This document shows positions 1 through 10,443 of a DNA stretch of 49,982 bases, in pieces. The DNA is taken from NCBI GenBank assembly GCA_014695175.1, contig JACJNV010000393.1, positions 1 through 49,982 on the forward strand, read 5' to 3'. The notes beneath the pieces are model-generated. The model saw nothing but the letters and a program-made list of their open reading frames with translations, was not told the origin of the DNA and ran no database searches. Position 1 is the stretch's first letter. Each line of letters starts with the position of its first letter. Origin of the DNA: Microcoleus sp. FACHB-DQ6. GTDB lineage: Bacteria; Cyanobacteriota; Cyanobacteriia; Cyanobacteriales; Microcoleaceae. A program made the position numbers and the translations under genes.

Positions 1-528
1 CCATAATTAAATCACTTTCTTGTATTTTAGAAAATCATCTATCGTTGGGTTAATGATATCTGTCGCTACAAAATTTTCTCAAACATAATTTACTTTTGTC
101 GCGATCGGGCTTTTGTATCCCATTCTACTACATAGGGTAAGTTTTGCCCGATCGCCCCCAATGAACTCAAGCCGTTGCTTTCCCAAGGAGATCAGACTTC
201 AGCCCTCTGAGGATGTTCCCGCACGCACCAGGTATTATAGATGGGCGATCGTCGGCAAGCCCTAAAAAATTCAGTAAGGTATCAGAGAAACTTGGCTGTA
301 GTTTGATGGCTTAGCACCACTCAGGGAAGTTTTGAGTGCGAACAGGTAGCCAGCTCCAGCCCTTGACTTCTACCTCAACACTATTGAGCCCGATCTCAGT
401 GGTGATTCTGTGGGAAAAGCTGGTAATATAGACAAGCCAGTGCTGCAAAGTGTCGCGCCACTCAGTTTAAACTGATCACTTGATAGTTGTAGAGAAAAAG
501 TAATCGTAGATGCAAGGATGAGACGGCT
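1..528. other. Upstream non-coding stretch, nothing recognised
   Basis: I see no convincing coding frame or RNA gene here on either strand. The stretch contains several CGATCG motifs and a small palindrome, CAGTTTAAACTG, near 466-477. It ends in the ribosome-binding site of the first TPR gene: AAGGA at 514-518, 10 bases before the ATG at 529. It may contain decayed remnants of an upstream gene, but none could be identified. Confidence 0.4.
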
Positions 529-3384
529 ATGAGCGAATTTCACAAAGACCAGCAACAGCAAGAGGAAGGTAATCTAGAAGAAGCGATTGCTGCTTACCAT
601 CGGGCACTTGAACTCAATAGCAACGATTGCTCGACACACCACCAGATGGGGGAAGCCCTAGCCAAACTGGGTCGATGGGATGAAGCCGTCACCGCCTATC
701 GCCATGCAATAGCAATCAAACCGGATTTCTCTTGGAGTTACCACCACTTAGGGGATGCCTTAGCTGAACAACAACAGTGGGAAGAATCGGTTACAGCCTT
801 CCGCACGGCGATTGAACTCAATCCCGAACATTTTGGGACTTATGTGGGATTAGGAAAAAGTTTAGAAAAATTGGGTCAACTGGATGAGGCGATCGCCGCT
901 TACCGCCGTGCAAGTGAGTTGAGTCCTGACCATGATTGGATTCATTATGCCTTGGCAAATGCACTGAAACAGCGAAATCACTCAGATTTAGCAGAAGCGA
1001 TGACCTCCTACCGCCATAGTATAGAACTCAATCCATACAACGTACAAGCTTATCACAATCTTTTGCAAATTCAACCCGATAACTGGGAAGTCTGGTTGCA
1101 GTTAGGAAATACTTTGGTAGAGCAGGGAAGACTAGATGAGGCGATCGCCACCTATCGTCGTGTCCTAGAACTGAATCCTGAAGCCTATGAATGTCACCAT
1201 CAGCTAGGTGAAGCTATCTATCAGCGGGTAATGGAGAACCCTGAAACCTTTTTTTTCCAGTATAACTTGAGTGAAGTTACCCATAAAGACTACCAAGTAT
1301 TTAACGCAGAATTACCAGAAGTTTGTTTCCTCAATGACCCAGCTTTTTTACAAGCTACCGCTGATCTCGATGATGCTACTTATACAGTCGAATGGTATAG
1401 AGTTTATCTGAGACGTTCTCTTTCCGAAGCGGAAAAACAAGCTTGCATTAATTGGCTACAAACTCCCGGTCATAGTCGGGAACTCGGGTTAAAAATTTGG
1501 CGAGAAAGCTTAACAGAATTTCATGCGGTGCTGAGACGTTCCTTCATTACTATTGGTTTAGAAGAGGCTGTCAATTGTTATCATCGTGCCCTTGAATTGG
1601 CTCCCAACTATCATTCCTCACGCTATCGTTTAGCAGAAGTGTTTAAAAAACAGGGAAAATATGAGGAAGCCATCGTTCTTTATCATCAATTAAGTCTCAA
1701 GTTAGCTGAAGCGGATCAGATGGCAGAAGCAGTCACTTGTTTTCAAAAAGCTACCCATCAGCCCCTTCAGGAAGGAAAGATGTATGAGATGATCTGGCTG
1801 GGACTAAATCACTTAGCTCCCTTGGATGCCTCTGATTCCTATTATCCTACCGAACTTCAACCAGAAGCTGTTGAGCAATACTTTAGTCAAACCAGTAAAT
1901 ATACTATTATGAACCTTTCTGGTTTAACCGAAGAGAACCAAGCTCTCCTAGAAAAAGAGGGATTTTCACTAACAATTTTACAGTTAATTGCAAAAGATAG
2001 TATAGCGTTAGAAGAAATATATATTAATAGTTTTTATTCTGATACAAATACTAGACTTTCTCAACAGTTACCCAAGGAAACTAATTATCAATTTGTATAT
2101 CAAACCCATTTGAATGAACCGAATATTTATCAACAAAGTATCGTAGAAACAGGTTATATGTATTCAGTTTGTCCGGTGAGTGGTCAGGTCATTAGGTCAG
2201 AGCAATCGTTTTATGATGTAGCCTGGCTACCCATGATGAGTTATCGGTTTGTTGGCTGTGAAATTTATTATTTAATCGTTGGACACTTTTGGGGACCAAA
2301 AATGTTTATTTATTTCCCCCGTTTAGAGCTAATTATTAACCTCAATCCATTTGTTCAAGGTTCTGAGCAAGCAATTATTAACCGATTAAAAGGCTATATG
2401 GTTAGTTGTTGGCAACAATGCCTCAAATATATATCAAACCCCCACAAAAAAGGTGTAGTGGCAATTTTAGGTTTACTGACGAACATAGGACACTATTTCT
2501 GGAATGAAGTAACAGGACTTCAATTTTTGTCAGATAATGGTCTTTTGCACAAACTAGACAAAATTTTAATCGCACCTAATGAATATTTTAATATCGGTGA
2601 TGCTTTTCCCGAAATTAGTGATAAAATAATTAGAATTAGTGATAAAAAAAATATTTTTGAAAGTATTATTGAGAACAACTATTTAGCAGTTAGAGTAACT
2701 AATGTTTTTGTTCGAGAAACATTAGCAACAAGAGTCTACGAGGGTTCCTTAAAAAGGTCTTCTCCAAAATTCTTAGCCGAAGTAGAGCAGGCAAAAAATA
2801 AACACTTTCCTTTACTTTGGTTTGGTCTTCGCACCCATGACAAATCTTGGGTTTCTCAAGTAGAAGGAATCGTCAATATTATCAAAAGTCTCGCAGTAGA
2901 TTTCCCTAATCTAGGAGTTGTCTTTGATGGCTGGTCTCGGATAGAAAGAGAAGATGACCATGGAGAGTTAATGATTGCTAAGGATAAAGCAACCGAGCAA
3001 GAAATTTTAGATATTTTACCACCTAGTATTCAGACTTATAGTACAATTGGTTGCATGAGCTATGAGAAAGTTATCTGGGCTTATGCTATTGATTTATATG
3101 TTATACCCCTTTCATCAGGAAGTACCGCAGTTTCCTGGATTGCTAATAAACCAGGTGTGATGCACGCAAACACTTCAATAAATACAGAACCCCTGAGAGA
3201 ACAAGTAACGTATAGTCGCGAAAATGCCGTATCCCCGGTATTTGTGCCTGTTGAGTGTATAAGCGATCAACCGGCTTCACCTTATATTCTATCAGTAGCC
3301 TGTCAAAATTATGATTTGGATTGGAGAATCGTTTACAATGAAGCTCTGAAAATTATCAATTCATTAAACCAAAATAGATCTTAA
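529..3384 (+). CDS. TPR protein with putative glycosyltransferase-like C-terminus (paralogue A)
   Basis: The product has 951 residues. Residues ~10-240 form about six TPR units with the usual pattern of EEAIAAYHRALELNP repeats. Residues ~237-345 form a compact segment (YTVEWYRVYLRRSLSE) that faintly recalls DUF4214. A further pair of TPR units covers ~345-430. The C-terminal part has a GHYFWNE motif at ~650 and a block starting LLWFGLRTHDKSW at ~762, followed by Rossmann-like strands and a GSTAVSW loop. This layout suggests a GT-B-like or DUF563/GT61-like transferase domain, but I cannot assign a family. No signal peptide or membrane segment is seen. The start is supported by AAGGA at 514-518. 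The next gene is a shorter paralogue, and the operon on the opposite strand makes nucleotide sugars, so a role in surface glycan assembly is inferred. Confidence 0.8.
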   Translation: MSEFHKDQQQQEEGNLEEAIAAYHRALELNSNDCSTHHQMGEALAKLGRWDEAVTAYRHAIAIKPDFSWSYHHLGDALAEQQQWEESVTAFRTAIELNPEHFGTYVGLGKSLEKLGQLDEAIAAYRRASELSPDHDWIHYALANALKQRNHSDLAEAMTSYRHSIELNPYNVQAYHNLLQIQPDNWEVWLQLGNTLVEQGRLDEAIATYRRVLELNPEAYECHHQLGEAIYQRVMENPETFFFQYNLSEVTHKDYQVFNAELPEVCFLNDPAFLQATADLDDATYTVEWYRVYLRRSLSEAEKQACINWLQTPGHSRELGLKIWRESLTEFHAVLRRSFITIGLEEAVNCYHRALELAPNYHSSRYRLAEVFKKQGKYEEAIVLYHQLSLKLAEADQMAEAVTCFQKATHQPLQEGKMYEMIWLGLNHLAPLDASDSYYPTELQPEAVEQYFSQTSKYTIMNLSGLTEENQALLEKEGFSLTILQLIAKDSIALEEIYINSFYSDTNTRLSQQLPKETNYQFVYQTHLNEPNIYQQSIVETGYMYSVCPVSGQVIRSEQSFYDVAWLPMMSYRFVGCEIYYLIVGHFWGPKMFIYFPRLELIINLNPFVQGSEQAIINRLKGYMVSCWQQCLKYISNPHKKGVVAILGLLTNIGHYFWNEVTGLQFLSDNGLLHKLDKILIAPNEYFNIGDAFPEISDKIIRISDKKNIFESIIENNYLAVRVTNVFVRETLATRVYEGSLKRSSPKFLAEVEQAKNKHFPLLWFGLRTHDKSWVSQVEGIVNIIKSLAVDFPNLGVVFDGWSRIEREDDHGELMIAKDKATEQEILDILPPSIQTYSTIGCMSYEKVIWAYAIDLYVIPLSSGSTAVSWIANKPGVMHANTSINTEPLREQVTYSRENAVSPVFVPVECISDQPASPYILSVACQNYDLDWRIVYNEALKIINSLNQNRS

Positions 3385-3520
3385 TTGTTCGTGGGCAAAG
3401 AAGGGAAAAATCTCAATTTTTATTACCATCCTAAACAGTAATTACTCATAAAAACTTAGAGTCTGTGGCGGAAAGTTCAACTCTTAAAAATTGTTAGGTT
3501 CCAAAAGAAAGATAAGTAAT

Positions 3521-5884
3521 ATGAACTCTGAAATTACTGTAACAGAAGTCCATAAGGCGAACCAACTACAACAGGAAGGCAAACTAGAAGAAGCGATCGC
3601 TGTCTATCGTGGGGTGACTGAAAAACTTTACCAACAGTTAGGAAAGCTCCTATCACAACAAGAAAAGTGGGATGACGCGATCGCCACATATCGTCATGCC
3701 ATAGAACTGAATCCTGAAGCATATAAATGTCACCATCAGCTAGGGGAAGCTATCTATCAGCGGGTAATAGAGAACCCTGAAACCTTTTTTTCCGAATATA
3801 ACTTGGCTGAAGTTACCCATAAAGACTACCAACTCTTTGACCCAGAATTACCAGAAGTTTGTTTCCTCAATGACCCAGCCTTTTTGCAAGCTACCGCTCA
3901 TCTGGATGATGCTACTTATACGGTCGAATGGTATAGAGTTTATCTGAGACGTTCTCTTTCCGAAGCGGAAAAACAAGCTTGCATTAATTGGCTACAAACT
4001 CCCGGTCATACTCGGGAAATCGGCTTAAAAATTTGGCGGGAAAGCTTAGCCGAATTTCAGACTTTGCTGAGACGTTCATTCATTACCATTGGTTTAGAAG
4101 AGGCTGTCAATTGTTATCATCGTGCGCTTCAATTGTCTCCCAATAATCATTCATCATACTATCGCTTAGCAGAAGTGTTTACCGAACAGGGAAAACATGA
4201 GCAAGCTCTCGTTATCTACCATCAATTAAGTTTCAAACTAGCCGAAGTCGGTCAGATGAAAGAAGCAGTGGCTTGTTTTCAGCAAGCTACCTATAAACAT
4301 TTGAGAGATGGAAAGATTTATGAGATCATCTGGGAAGGTTTAAATCAAATGGCTCCTCTGGATTCCTCTGTTTCTTATCCAACGGAAATTAATCGGGAAC
4401 ACACTTTTCAATATTTCCAAAAAACAAGTAACTATAAAGTTATCAATTTTTATGATTTAACTGTTGCCGATAAATTACTTCTCCAAAATCAGGATTTATT
4501 GCTAGAAAATCTGCAAATTATTAGGCAAGATTGTATAAATTTAGAAGATATCTACGTTAATAGTTTTCACACAGATTCTCCTCTTCATCTTTCAAGCAAT
4601 CAAGAAAGATCAACCAGGAGTTTTAGAGATGAGTGGAAGAAAGCTATTCATTTACAACAAAGTATAATCCAAACAGGTTATGTTTATGCAGTTTGTCCTT
4701 GGAGTGGTAGGATTCTGAGATCTCAGGAATCATTCTGTTATTTTCCCTGGATTTTTTATCGTTTTGTAGGGAATGAAGTTTTTTATTTAATAGTTGGGGA
4801 TTGGTTCAGTAGCAAGCAGTGTATCTATATACCCAGACTAGAGATAATTATTCTGCTATATCCATTTCCTCACATGGATTTTACCTGGTTGGTCAACCAT
4901 GTGAAAAGTTACCTTGTTAGTTCTTGGCAAAAAGTGCGAGCTTACCTATCAAGTCCAACTAAGGAAGTGGCAGTTGTCACGGGTATATCAAACGTAGGAC
5001 ATTACTTATGGAATGAGTTATCAGGGGTTCACTATTTTTATAAAAAAATGACTTTCAATCAAGTTCATAAGTTTCTTATGGATGTCAGATACGAATTTTT
5101 TAACTTTGAGGATATTTTTCCAAAAATTGCCAGCGATAGGATCATCAGAGTAGAGGATAGTCCGACCATCTCTCAAAATATTCTTGATAATAAGTTGTTT
5201 GTTGTCCGGCTAGTAGACTTTTTCATTGAAGAGGAACTTATCAATCGAATCTATCAAGAGTGTATCAAAAAATCTTCTCAATTTTTCCTCGAAAAAGTAT
5301 ATAAAGCACAGACACACTTTCCCTTATTGTGGATCGGAATCCGCAACTATAAGAGGAAATGGCTATCTCAAAAAGAAGGAATAGCCCATATCATTGCAAG
5401 AATTCATGATGATTTTCCCGATTTAGCAGTCGTATTTGATAGTTGGTCTATTACAGAAAGAGACCGGGGCGAGGATGACAAATTTATTGCGGTAGAACAA
5501 GCTTGTCTAGAACAAATTATGACCCTGCTACCTCCTGGTATCCCAACCTATAGTACAATTGGTCGTCCAATTTATGAAACTATTGCTTGGGCACAAGCGA
5601 TCGATTTGTATGCAGTACCCTTTGGCACAGGAATGACCTTTGTAACTTGGATAGCTAGCAAACCAGGGGTAGCTTATGGAAACAAGAACTATTATGGTGC
5701 GGTTAAGGACTCATTTTCACCTATTTATCGAGAAAACCTTGTACCGCCAGTGTTGATATCTACGGAATATATCAGCGAAGATGAAAATAACATTGACCCA
5801 TCGACTCGCAATTATGATTGTGATTGGCAAGTGATTTACAACGAACTGATGAAAATTTTACAACACTTGCCAAAAAGAATCTAA
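3521..5884 (+). CDS. TPR protein with putative glycosyltransferase-like C-terminus (paralogue B)
   Basis: The product has 787 residues from the ATG at 3521. The frame is open upstream to a TTG at 3491, but those ten residues look non-native. It is a tandem paralogue of the preceding gene with the same order of parts but only two N-terminal TPR units, as if about 150 residues of TPR repeats had been lost or never gained. Around 3672-4146 the DNA is nearly identical to 1136-1610 of paralogue A, whereas the C-terminal halves are much more diverged. Conserved C-terminal landmarks are GHYLWNE at ~492 and LLWIGIRNYKRKW at ~602. It is probably cytoplasmic. The glycosyltransferase role is inference from distant fold cues and from the neighbouring sugar operon. 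Confidence 0.8.
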   Translation: MNSEITVTEVHKANQLQQEGKLEEAIAVYRGVTEKLYQQLGKLLSQQEKWDDAIATYRHAIELNPEAYKCHHQLGEAIYQRVIENPETFFSEYNLAEVTHKDYQLFDPELPEVCFLNDPAFLQATAHLDDATYTVEWYRVYLRRSLSEAEKQACINWLQTPGHTREIGLKIWRESLAEFQTLLRRSFITIGLEEAVNCYHRALQLSPNNHSSYYRLAEVFTEQGKHEQALVIYHQLSFKLAEVGQMKEAVACFQQATYKHLRDGKIYEIIWEGLNQMAPLDSSVSYPTEINREHTFQYFQKTSNYKVINFYDLTVADKLLLQNQDLLLENLQIIRQDCINLEDIYVNSFHTDSPLHLSSNQERSTRSFRDEWKKAIHLQQSIIQTGYVYAVCPWSGRILRSQESFCYFPWIFYRFVGNEVFYLIVGDWFSSKQCIYIPRLEIIILLYPFPHMDFTWLVNHVKSYLVSSWQKVRAYLSSPTKEVAVVTGISNVGHYLWNELSGVHYFYKKMTFNQVHKFLMDVRYEFFNFEDIFPKIASDRIIRVEDSPTISQNILDNKLFVVRLVDFFIEEELINRIYQECIKKSSQFFLEKVYKAQTHFPLLWIGIRNYKRKWLSQKEGIAHIIARIHDDFPDLAVVFDSWSITERDRGEDDKFIAVEQACLEQIMTLLPPGIPTYSTIGRPIYETIAWAQAIDLYAVPFGTGMTFVTWIASKPGVAYGNKNYYGAVKDSFSPIYRENLVPPVLISTEYISEDENNIDPSTRNYDCDWQVIYNELMKILQHLPKRI

Positions 5885-5889
5885 TCTTG

Positions 5890-6654
5890 TTATTTTCGTT
5901 TTAACCAAGCCCCTGGCCAGTGAGTCACATTCTCCGTCAAATCGCTCTCGCTAAACGGCCATTTAGGTTGCTCCAACATAAACTCAGGATGCTTTTCTGC
6001 AAACTCAGCCGCCGCCGCAGTAGGATGATCCCAAGTCCATTCAGGATTCCCCCGTGGCACATCCTCCAAATCCTTCATAATCCCATCTGTGGCAATTATA
6101 TAGGAGCCTGGTGTCACCAAACTGCAATAAGCCTCTAACTCGTCAGCAACGTGCTGTTTTGTGTGACACGAGTCAAGACTCACCAAGACAGTCTCCCCTG
6201 GATTGACCAGTTTTTTCACCTGATCTACAATACTGGTATCTGTAGAACTACCTTCCACTAAAGTAATGAACGATGACAGTTCATGTTCCTCTATAGCCTT
6301 GCGATTGTGGGGGCGAATTTCAATGTCAACTCCTACAACCCTACCCTTACCCATTGCTTTAAAAAGGCTAGCGTAATAAATCAGCGAGCCTCCGTGAGCC
6401 ACCCCGGTTTCAATAATTACATCTGGTTTAACCTGATAGATAACTTCCTGAATCCGAATCATGTCTTCAGGGAGTTGAATTATTGGCCGTCCAAGCCAAC
6501 TGAAATTGTAGGTATATTTTTGATTCCAGCCTAATTTCACCCAGTAGTGAGAAATGAGTTCAAAAGCTTCCTTAGAATAGAGCGGGATAGTTTGACACTC
6601 ACCGTCTATTTCTTGAATCAATTTTTGGGCATCTGTATCTAGCGTTAATTTCAT
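5890..6654 (-). CDS. Cephalosporin hydroxylase / CmcI-family protein
   Basis: The product has 254 residues, the usual length for the CmcI family (PF04989), which has a SAM-methyltransferase Rossmann fold. A nucleotide-binding block IIETGVAHGGS is seen at ~95, then VVGVDIEIRPHN and the acidic stretch LVSLDSCHT. These proteins often lie in O-antigen or rhamnan clusters and are thought to O-methylate or otherwise modify sugars; the exact reaction is not fixed by sequence. This is the last gene of the minus-strand sugar-nucleotide operon, 52 bases after the epimerase gene. It converges with the TPR gene, with only five bases between the two stops. A late step modifying the deoxy sugar is inferred. 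Confidence 0.8.
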   Translation of the reverse strand: MKLTLDTDAQKLIQEIDGECQTIPLYSKEAFELISHYWVKLGWNQKYTYNFSWLGRPIIQLPEDMIRIQEVIYQVKPDVIIETGVAHGGSLIYYASLFKAMGKGRVVGVDIEIRPHNRKAIEEHELSSFITLVEGSSTDTSIVDQVKKLVNPGETVLVSLDSCHTKQHVADELEAYCSLVTPGSYIIATDGIMKDLEDVPRGNPEWTWDHPTAAAAEFAEKHPEFMLEQPKWPFSESDLTENVTHWPGAWLKRK

Positions 6655-6706
6655 GATTTTTCCCGTTATAATTGGATTTAGGTAACGAAATCTTAGACAG
6701 CAATTT

Positions 6707-7618
6707 TTAGGACAAAAGCTGATTTTCCCACCCGATGATAGCTTGCCTTAATCCGCTTTCTAAGTTTGATTTGGGCAGCCAACCTACCTCATTAGATAAA
6801 CGAGTCACATCAGCCACTAACAAAGGCGCTTCTTTCGCACCAGACGGAATAGCACCTAACTGCACTAAATCCGATCGCCCGATTAGATCAGCTATTTTAT
6901 AAACAACCTCTTTAATCGCGATCGGCTGTCCAGATCCAATATTAACAGCTCCTGTCACCTCACTCTCCAAAAGAGCCACAAAAGCATCAGCAACATCCTG
7001 TACATACAGAAAATCCCGGAGTTGATTACCGTGAGAGCAGCGAGCAGGCTCTCCCTTTAAGAGAGAAAGAATCACTGAAGAAACCAGCCGATTTGGGTAC
7101 TCGTAAGCACCGTAGGGAAAGAAAATACGTCCCCAAGCACTGCTTAGACTTGTCGTCTCCGAATAGCAATTCACCATCTCCTGCAAAGCTTTTTTACAAA
7201 TACCGTAGGGAGTATCTGGATTTCTCGGCGTTACAAATTCGGAGCAATAACCGTACTTCCAATCATACTCGGCGCAGGTTCCACCCATCACAGCCCGATC
7301 GCCACCTTGGTCTCGAAATTGCCTCAATAATTCCAAACTTGCCTGCACCCACAAAAAGTTATCTTCAGATTTCCAATATTGGCCGGGTAAAGTATAACAC
7401 CAGGCAAAGTGCAACAAATGTGTTGGCTTTACTTGACAAACTAGCTCTTTAATGGATGTATGAGCTAACAAATTGGCCAGATGCCACGTACAGTCAGAAC
7501 TTAAAGTCGGCAAAGTCTTAGAAGCGACAGCATGAACCTCAAACCCCCGTTCCACCAGCGTCTTGAGCGAGTGTCTGCCAACAAAACCCCCTGCCCCCGT
7601 AACCAGGACTTTTTTCAT
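6707..7618 (-). CDS. NAD-dependent epimerase/dehydratase (extended SDR)
   Basis: The product has 303 residues. The Rossmann motif GAGGFVGRH is at the N-terminus and the catalytic YxxxK appears as YGICK, so this is an extended short-chain dehydrogenase acting on a nucleotide sugar. Its ATG overlaps the stop of the upstream rfbC-like gene as ATGA, which implies translational coupling. In the pathway suggested by its neighbours it would be the 4-ketoreductase or epimerase that finishes the CDP-6-deoxy sugar. The substrate cannot be read from the sequence. The length is typical for the family. Confidence 0.85.
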   Translation of the reverse strand: MKKVLVTGAGGFVGRHSLKTLVERGFEVHAVASKTLPTLSSDCTWHLANLLAHTSIKELVCQVKPTHLLHFAWCYTLPGQYWKSEDNFLWVQASLELLRQFRDQGGDRAVMGGTCAEYDWKYGYCSEFVTPRNPDTPYGICKKALQEMVNCYSETTSLSSAWGRIFFPYGAYEYPNRLVSSVILSLLKGEPARCSHGNQLRDFLYVQDVADAFVALLESEVTGAVNIGSGQPIAIKEVVYKIADLIGRSDLVQLGAIPSGAKEAPLLVADVTRLSNEVGWLPKSNLESGLRQAIIGWENQLLS

Positions 7619-8148
7619 AGGCCAAAATCCGGGAAATTGCGATCTTTTTCCGAAATTACGAGCTCAGAGATCTCCGGCCAATCAATACTAAAAGTGGGAT
7701 CATCCCACCGCACTCCCCTTGCTAATTCAGAATAATAAAATTCCGACATCTGGTAAAAAACCTCAGTATTATCTGCCAAAGTTTGACAGCCGTGAGCCAT
7801 ACCTTCAGGAATATATATCATCTTGCGATTTTCCGAGTTTAGCTCTATTGCAAACCAGTCTTTAAAAGTAGGAGAATCGGGACGCAAATCTATAATTACA
7901 TCATAAATTCCGCCTTTGATACATCTAACCAACTTCGCTTCCTCGTGAGGTGTAGCCTGGTAGTGCATCCCACGCAAAGTACCTTTCTTCAAGTTAAAAG
8001 AAATATTGCACTGCACTAGATTAGGATTCAAACCATGTTCTGCAAACTCCTTTTGACACCAACTGCGGGCAAAAAATCCCCTCTCATCTGCTAGGGGTTC
8101 TACCTCAATAACATAAGCTCCCTTAAGCTTCGTTTCAGTAAACTTCAC
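7615..8148 (-). CDS. rfbC: dTDP-4-dehydrorhamnose 3,5-epimerase family protein
   Basis: The product has 177 residues, typical for RfbC cupin epimerases. The conserved LRGMHYQ block carries the catalytic histidine, followed by EEAKLVRCIKG and DVIIDLRPDSPTF, all family hallmarks. The start is GTG, supported by a strong GGAGGTGAT ribosome-binding site and by a GTGA overlap with the stop of the upstream methyltransferase. Since the operon carries CDP-sugar genes and no rmlA or rmlB, the substrate is probably a CDP-4-keto-6-deoxyhexose rather than the dTDP sugar. Homologues of this kind may epimerise C5 only or C3 and C5; the sequence does not settle this. Confidence 0.88.
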   Translation of the reverse strand: MKFTETKLKGAYVIEVEPLADERGFFARSWCQKEFAEHGLNPNLVQCNISFNLKKGTLRGMHYQATPHEEAKLVRCIKGGIYDVIIDLRPDSPTFKDWFAIELNSENRKMIYIPEGMAHGCQTLADNTEVFYQMSEFYYSELARGVRWDDPTFSIDWPEISELVISEKDRNFPDFGL

Positions 8149-9377
8149 CCTATCACCTCCACTTGAGGAATCAGCACCACAAACTTACCTCCCCACTCGC
8201 GGATATAATCCATCTGACTTACTATCTCATCCTTGATGTTCCAAGGTAAGATAGCCAAATAATCCGGTTTAGCCTCGCGAATTTTATCTGGATGATATAT
8301 CGGAATCTGAGTTCCCGGCAAAAACAAACCCTGCTTGTGCGGGCTTAAATCCACCGTATAATCAATCAAATCCGTGCGGATACCGCAATAGTTCAGCAGC
8401 GTATTAGCCTTCGCCGGCGCACCGTAGCCGGCAATTGATTTGCCCTGGTTTTTGGCATCAATTAGGAAACTGAGCAGTTGACGTTTACTAGACTTAACCT
8501 GTTCGCCAAATCCTACATAAATTTCAATCTGGTTTAACCCTGCTTGCACTTCCTTAGCTTTCAGTTGGGAAATGCGATCACGAACTCCTATACCCTCAAA
8601 ATTCTCATGCTTCCCGTAAATCCGCAGAGAACCGCCGTGCGTCGGTAATTCCTCCACATCAAACAAAGTTAAACCGTGACTTGCAAAAACTTTCTCAACC
8701 GTCAACAGCGAAAAATAAGAGAAATGCTCGTGGTAAATCGTGTCAAACAGATTGTCTTGAATTAGTTGCAATACATGAGGAAACTCCATTGTCAAGACGC
8801 CGTTTGGTTTCAGGAGAATTTTCATCCCCGCCACAAAATCATTCAAGTCAGGCACATGAGCCAACACATTATTTCCTAGCAACAAATCTGCCTGTTTGCC
8901 TTGTGAAACCAACTCTTTAGCCGTTTCCACGCCAAAAAACTTGACTAAAGTTGGAATCCCTTTTTCCTCAGCCACCTTAGCTACATTTGCAGCAGGTTCA
9001 ATCCCTAATACGGGAATTCCTTTCTGCTGAAAATACTGGAGTAAGTACCCATCATTGCTAGCAAGTTCAACTATTTGACTGTTTGCGTCAAATCCAAAGC
9101 GCTCCACCATCAAATCAGTGTAATTCTTGGCGTGCCGCAGCCAAGAGTCTGAATAGGAAGAAAAATAAGCATAATCGCTAAAGATGCTATCCGGGGATTC
9201 AAACTCTTCTAACTGCACTAAAAAACAATTGCTGCAGACATAAGTATGAAGCGGATAGAATTTCTCTGCACAATTCAGATGCTCTTGAGATAGAAAAGCA
9301 TTCGCCAGCGGCGACATCCCCAGATTTACAAAAGTATGCTCCAATAGGTGACTGCAAAAACGACATTTAGATGGCAC
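8145..9377 (-). CDS. SAM-dependent sugar C-methyltransferase (TylC3-like)
   Basis: The product has about 410 residues. The N-terminus has a zinc-binding pattern (CRFC, then CSNC about 40 residues on). The central SAM-binding motif is VELASNDGYLL with GIEPAANVA. The C-terminal domain has GYGAPAKANTLLNYCGI, the PF08484 signature. This three-domain order is that of NDP-hexose 3-C-methyltransferases. I choose the GTG at 9377, which has AAGGGGG eight bases upstream and begins MPSKCRFC. An in-frame TTG at 9401 would add eight residues. The stop overlaps the next gene's GTG. It probably methylates a carbon of a 4-keto-6-deoxy sugar to make a branched-chain sugar. Confidence 0.88.
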   Translation of the reverse strand: MPSKCRFCSHLLEHTFVNLGMSPLANAFLSQEHLNCAEKFYPLHTYVCSNCFLVQLEEFESPDSIFSDYAYFSSYSDSWLRHAKNYTDLMVERFGFDANSQIVELASNDGYLLQYFQQKGIPVLGIEPAANVAKVAEEKGIPTLVKFFGVETAKELVSQGKQADLLLGNNVLAHVPDLNDFVAGMKILLKPNGVLTMEFPHVLQLIQDNLFDTIYHEHFSYFSLLTVEKVFASHGLTLFDVEELPTHGGSLRIYGKHENFEGIGVRDRISQLKAKEVQAGLNQIEIYVGFGEQVKSSKRQLLSFLIDAKNQGKSIAGYGAPAKANTLLNYCGIRTDLIDYTVDLSPHKQGLFLPGTQIPIYHPDKIREAKPDYLAILPWNIKDEIVSQMDYIREWGGKFVVLIPQVEVIG

Positions 9378-9444
9378 CGAATTAGCCCCCTTGACTATCA
9401 AATAAGAGAAAGAAAATTAAAACCCCAGTCACAGAAATCCTCAA

Positions 9445-10443
9445 TCACACCCTGATAACACAGGTATTTTCCTCCATTAAAAAATTTTGATACCATTCAA
9501 TTGTTTCTTTCAACCCTTCTTCTAGAGGATACTTAGACTCCCAACCGAGCATTTTTCTCGCCTTATCGGCAGAGAGATACTGATGTTTGATTTCATTCTT
9601 GGCCCGATTCAATACGACAGGCTCTAAATGAGTCTTGTCCATCAATTTCAAAACCTTATCTACCATGCCCCGCACTGAAATTTGCAACTCGTTGCTGAAA
9701 TTAAATGCTTCTCCCAAAATTTCTTTCCTGTCCATTTGTTCTGCCAAATGGAGATAAGCTAAAACTCCATCCTTCACATAAAAGTAGTCCCGGATAAAAG
9801 TGCCATCACTGCGGATGACTACCGGCTTGTCTCGTAATGCCGATCGAATTGTAGACGGAACAATCCGATTAAAATTCAAGTCTCCGCCGCCGTAAAAGTT
9901 GCCGCAGCGAGTAATGCACACGGGCAAACCATAACTGACGTAATAAGCCCGACTGATTAAATCAGCACAGCTTTTAGAAACATCATAAGGGTGTTCTCCT
10001 TGCAGCGAAGTTGTTTCGCTATAAGGCAACACTAGCTGGTCTCCATAGGCTTTATCGCTGGATGCTATGACAATTCGAGTCACACCACCGACGCGGCGAC
10101 AAGCTTCTAGAATATTCCAAGTACCTTTAATGTTGGTTTCAAAAGTAGCAACAGGCTCTCTATTTGCAACTCCCACAATTGTCTGAGCTGCTAAGTGAAA
10201 CACCGTATCGACTTCATACTCATTGATTGCTCGTTCTACCGTTGGCAAATCTTCGACACAACCGCGCACGATATTAATTTGCCGATACCACTCTCCAGCA
10301 TACAGTCGGGATTGGGGAACCAAGTCACGGACTAAGCCCGTGACCAAAGCCCCTCTTTCCAGCAACTCAGCCACTAACCAGTTGCCCAAAAGGCCTGTGC
10401 AACCTGTCACCAATACCGATCTATCGCGCCAAAATTCACTCAT
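9445..10443 (-). CDS. rfbG: CDP-glucose 4,6-dehydratase
   Basis: The product has 332 residues from the ATG at 10443, whose ATGA overlaps the stop of rfbF. An upstream in-frame TTG at 10458 would add five residues and is less likely. It has the extended-SDR motif [11 protein letters not shown] and the catalytic YDVSK. Immediately after rfbF, it fits the enzyme that turns CDP-glucose into CDP-4-keto-6-deoxyglucose. It is slightly shorter than classical RfbG (~355). No rfbH (the 3-dehydrase for 3,6-dideoxy sugars) is present; a C-methyltransferase follows instead. Confidence 0.85.
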   Translation of the reverse strand: MSEFWRDRSVLVTGCTGLLGNWLVAELLERGALVTGLVRDLVPQSRLYAGEWYRQINIVRGCVEDLPTVERAINEYEVDTVFHLAAQTIVGVANREPVATFETNIKGTWNILEACRRVGGVTRIVIASSDKAYGDQLVLPYSETTSLQGEHPYDVSKSCADLISRAYYVSYGLPVCITRCGNFYGGGDLNFNRIVPSTIRSALRDKPVVIRSDGTFIRDYFYVKDGVLAYLHLAEQMDRKEILGEAFNFSNELQISVRGMVDKVLKLMDKTHLEPVVLNRAKNEIKHQYLSADKARKMLGWESKYPLEEGLKETIEWYQNFLMEENTCVIRV

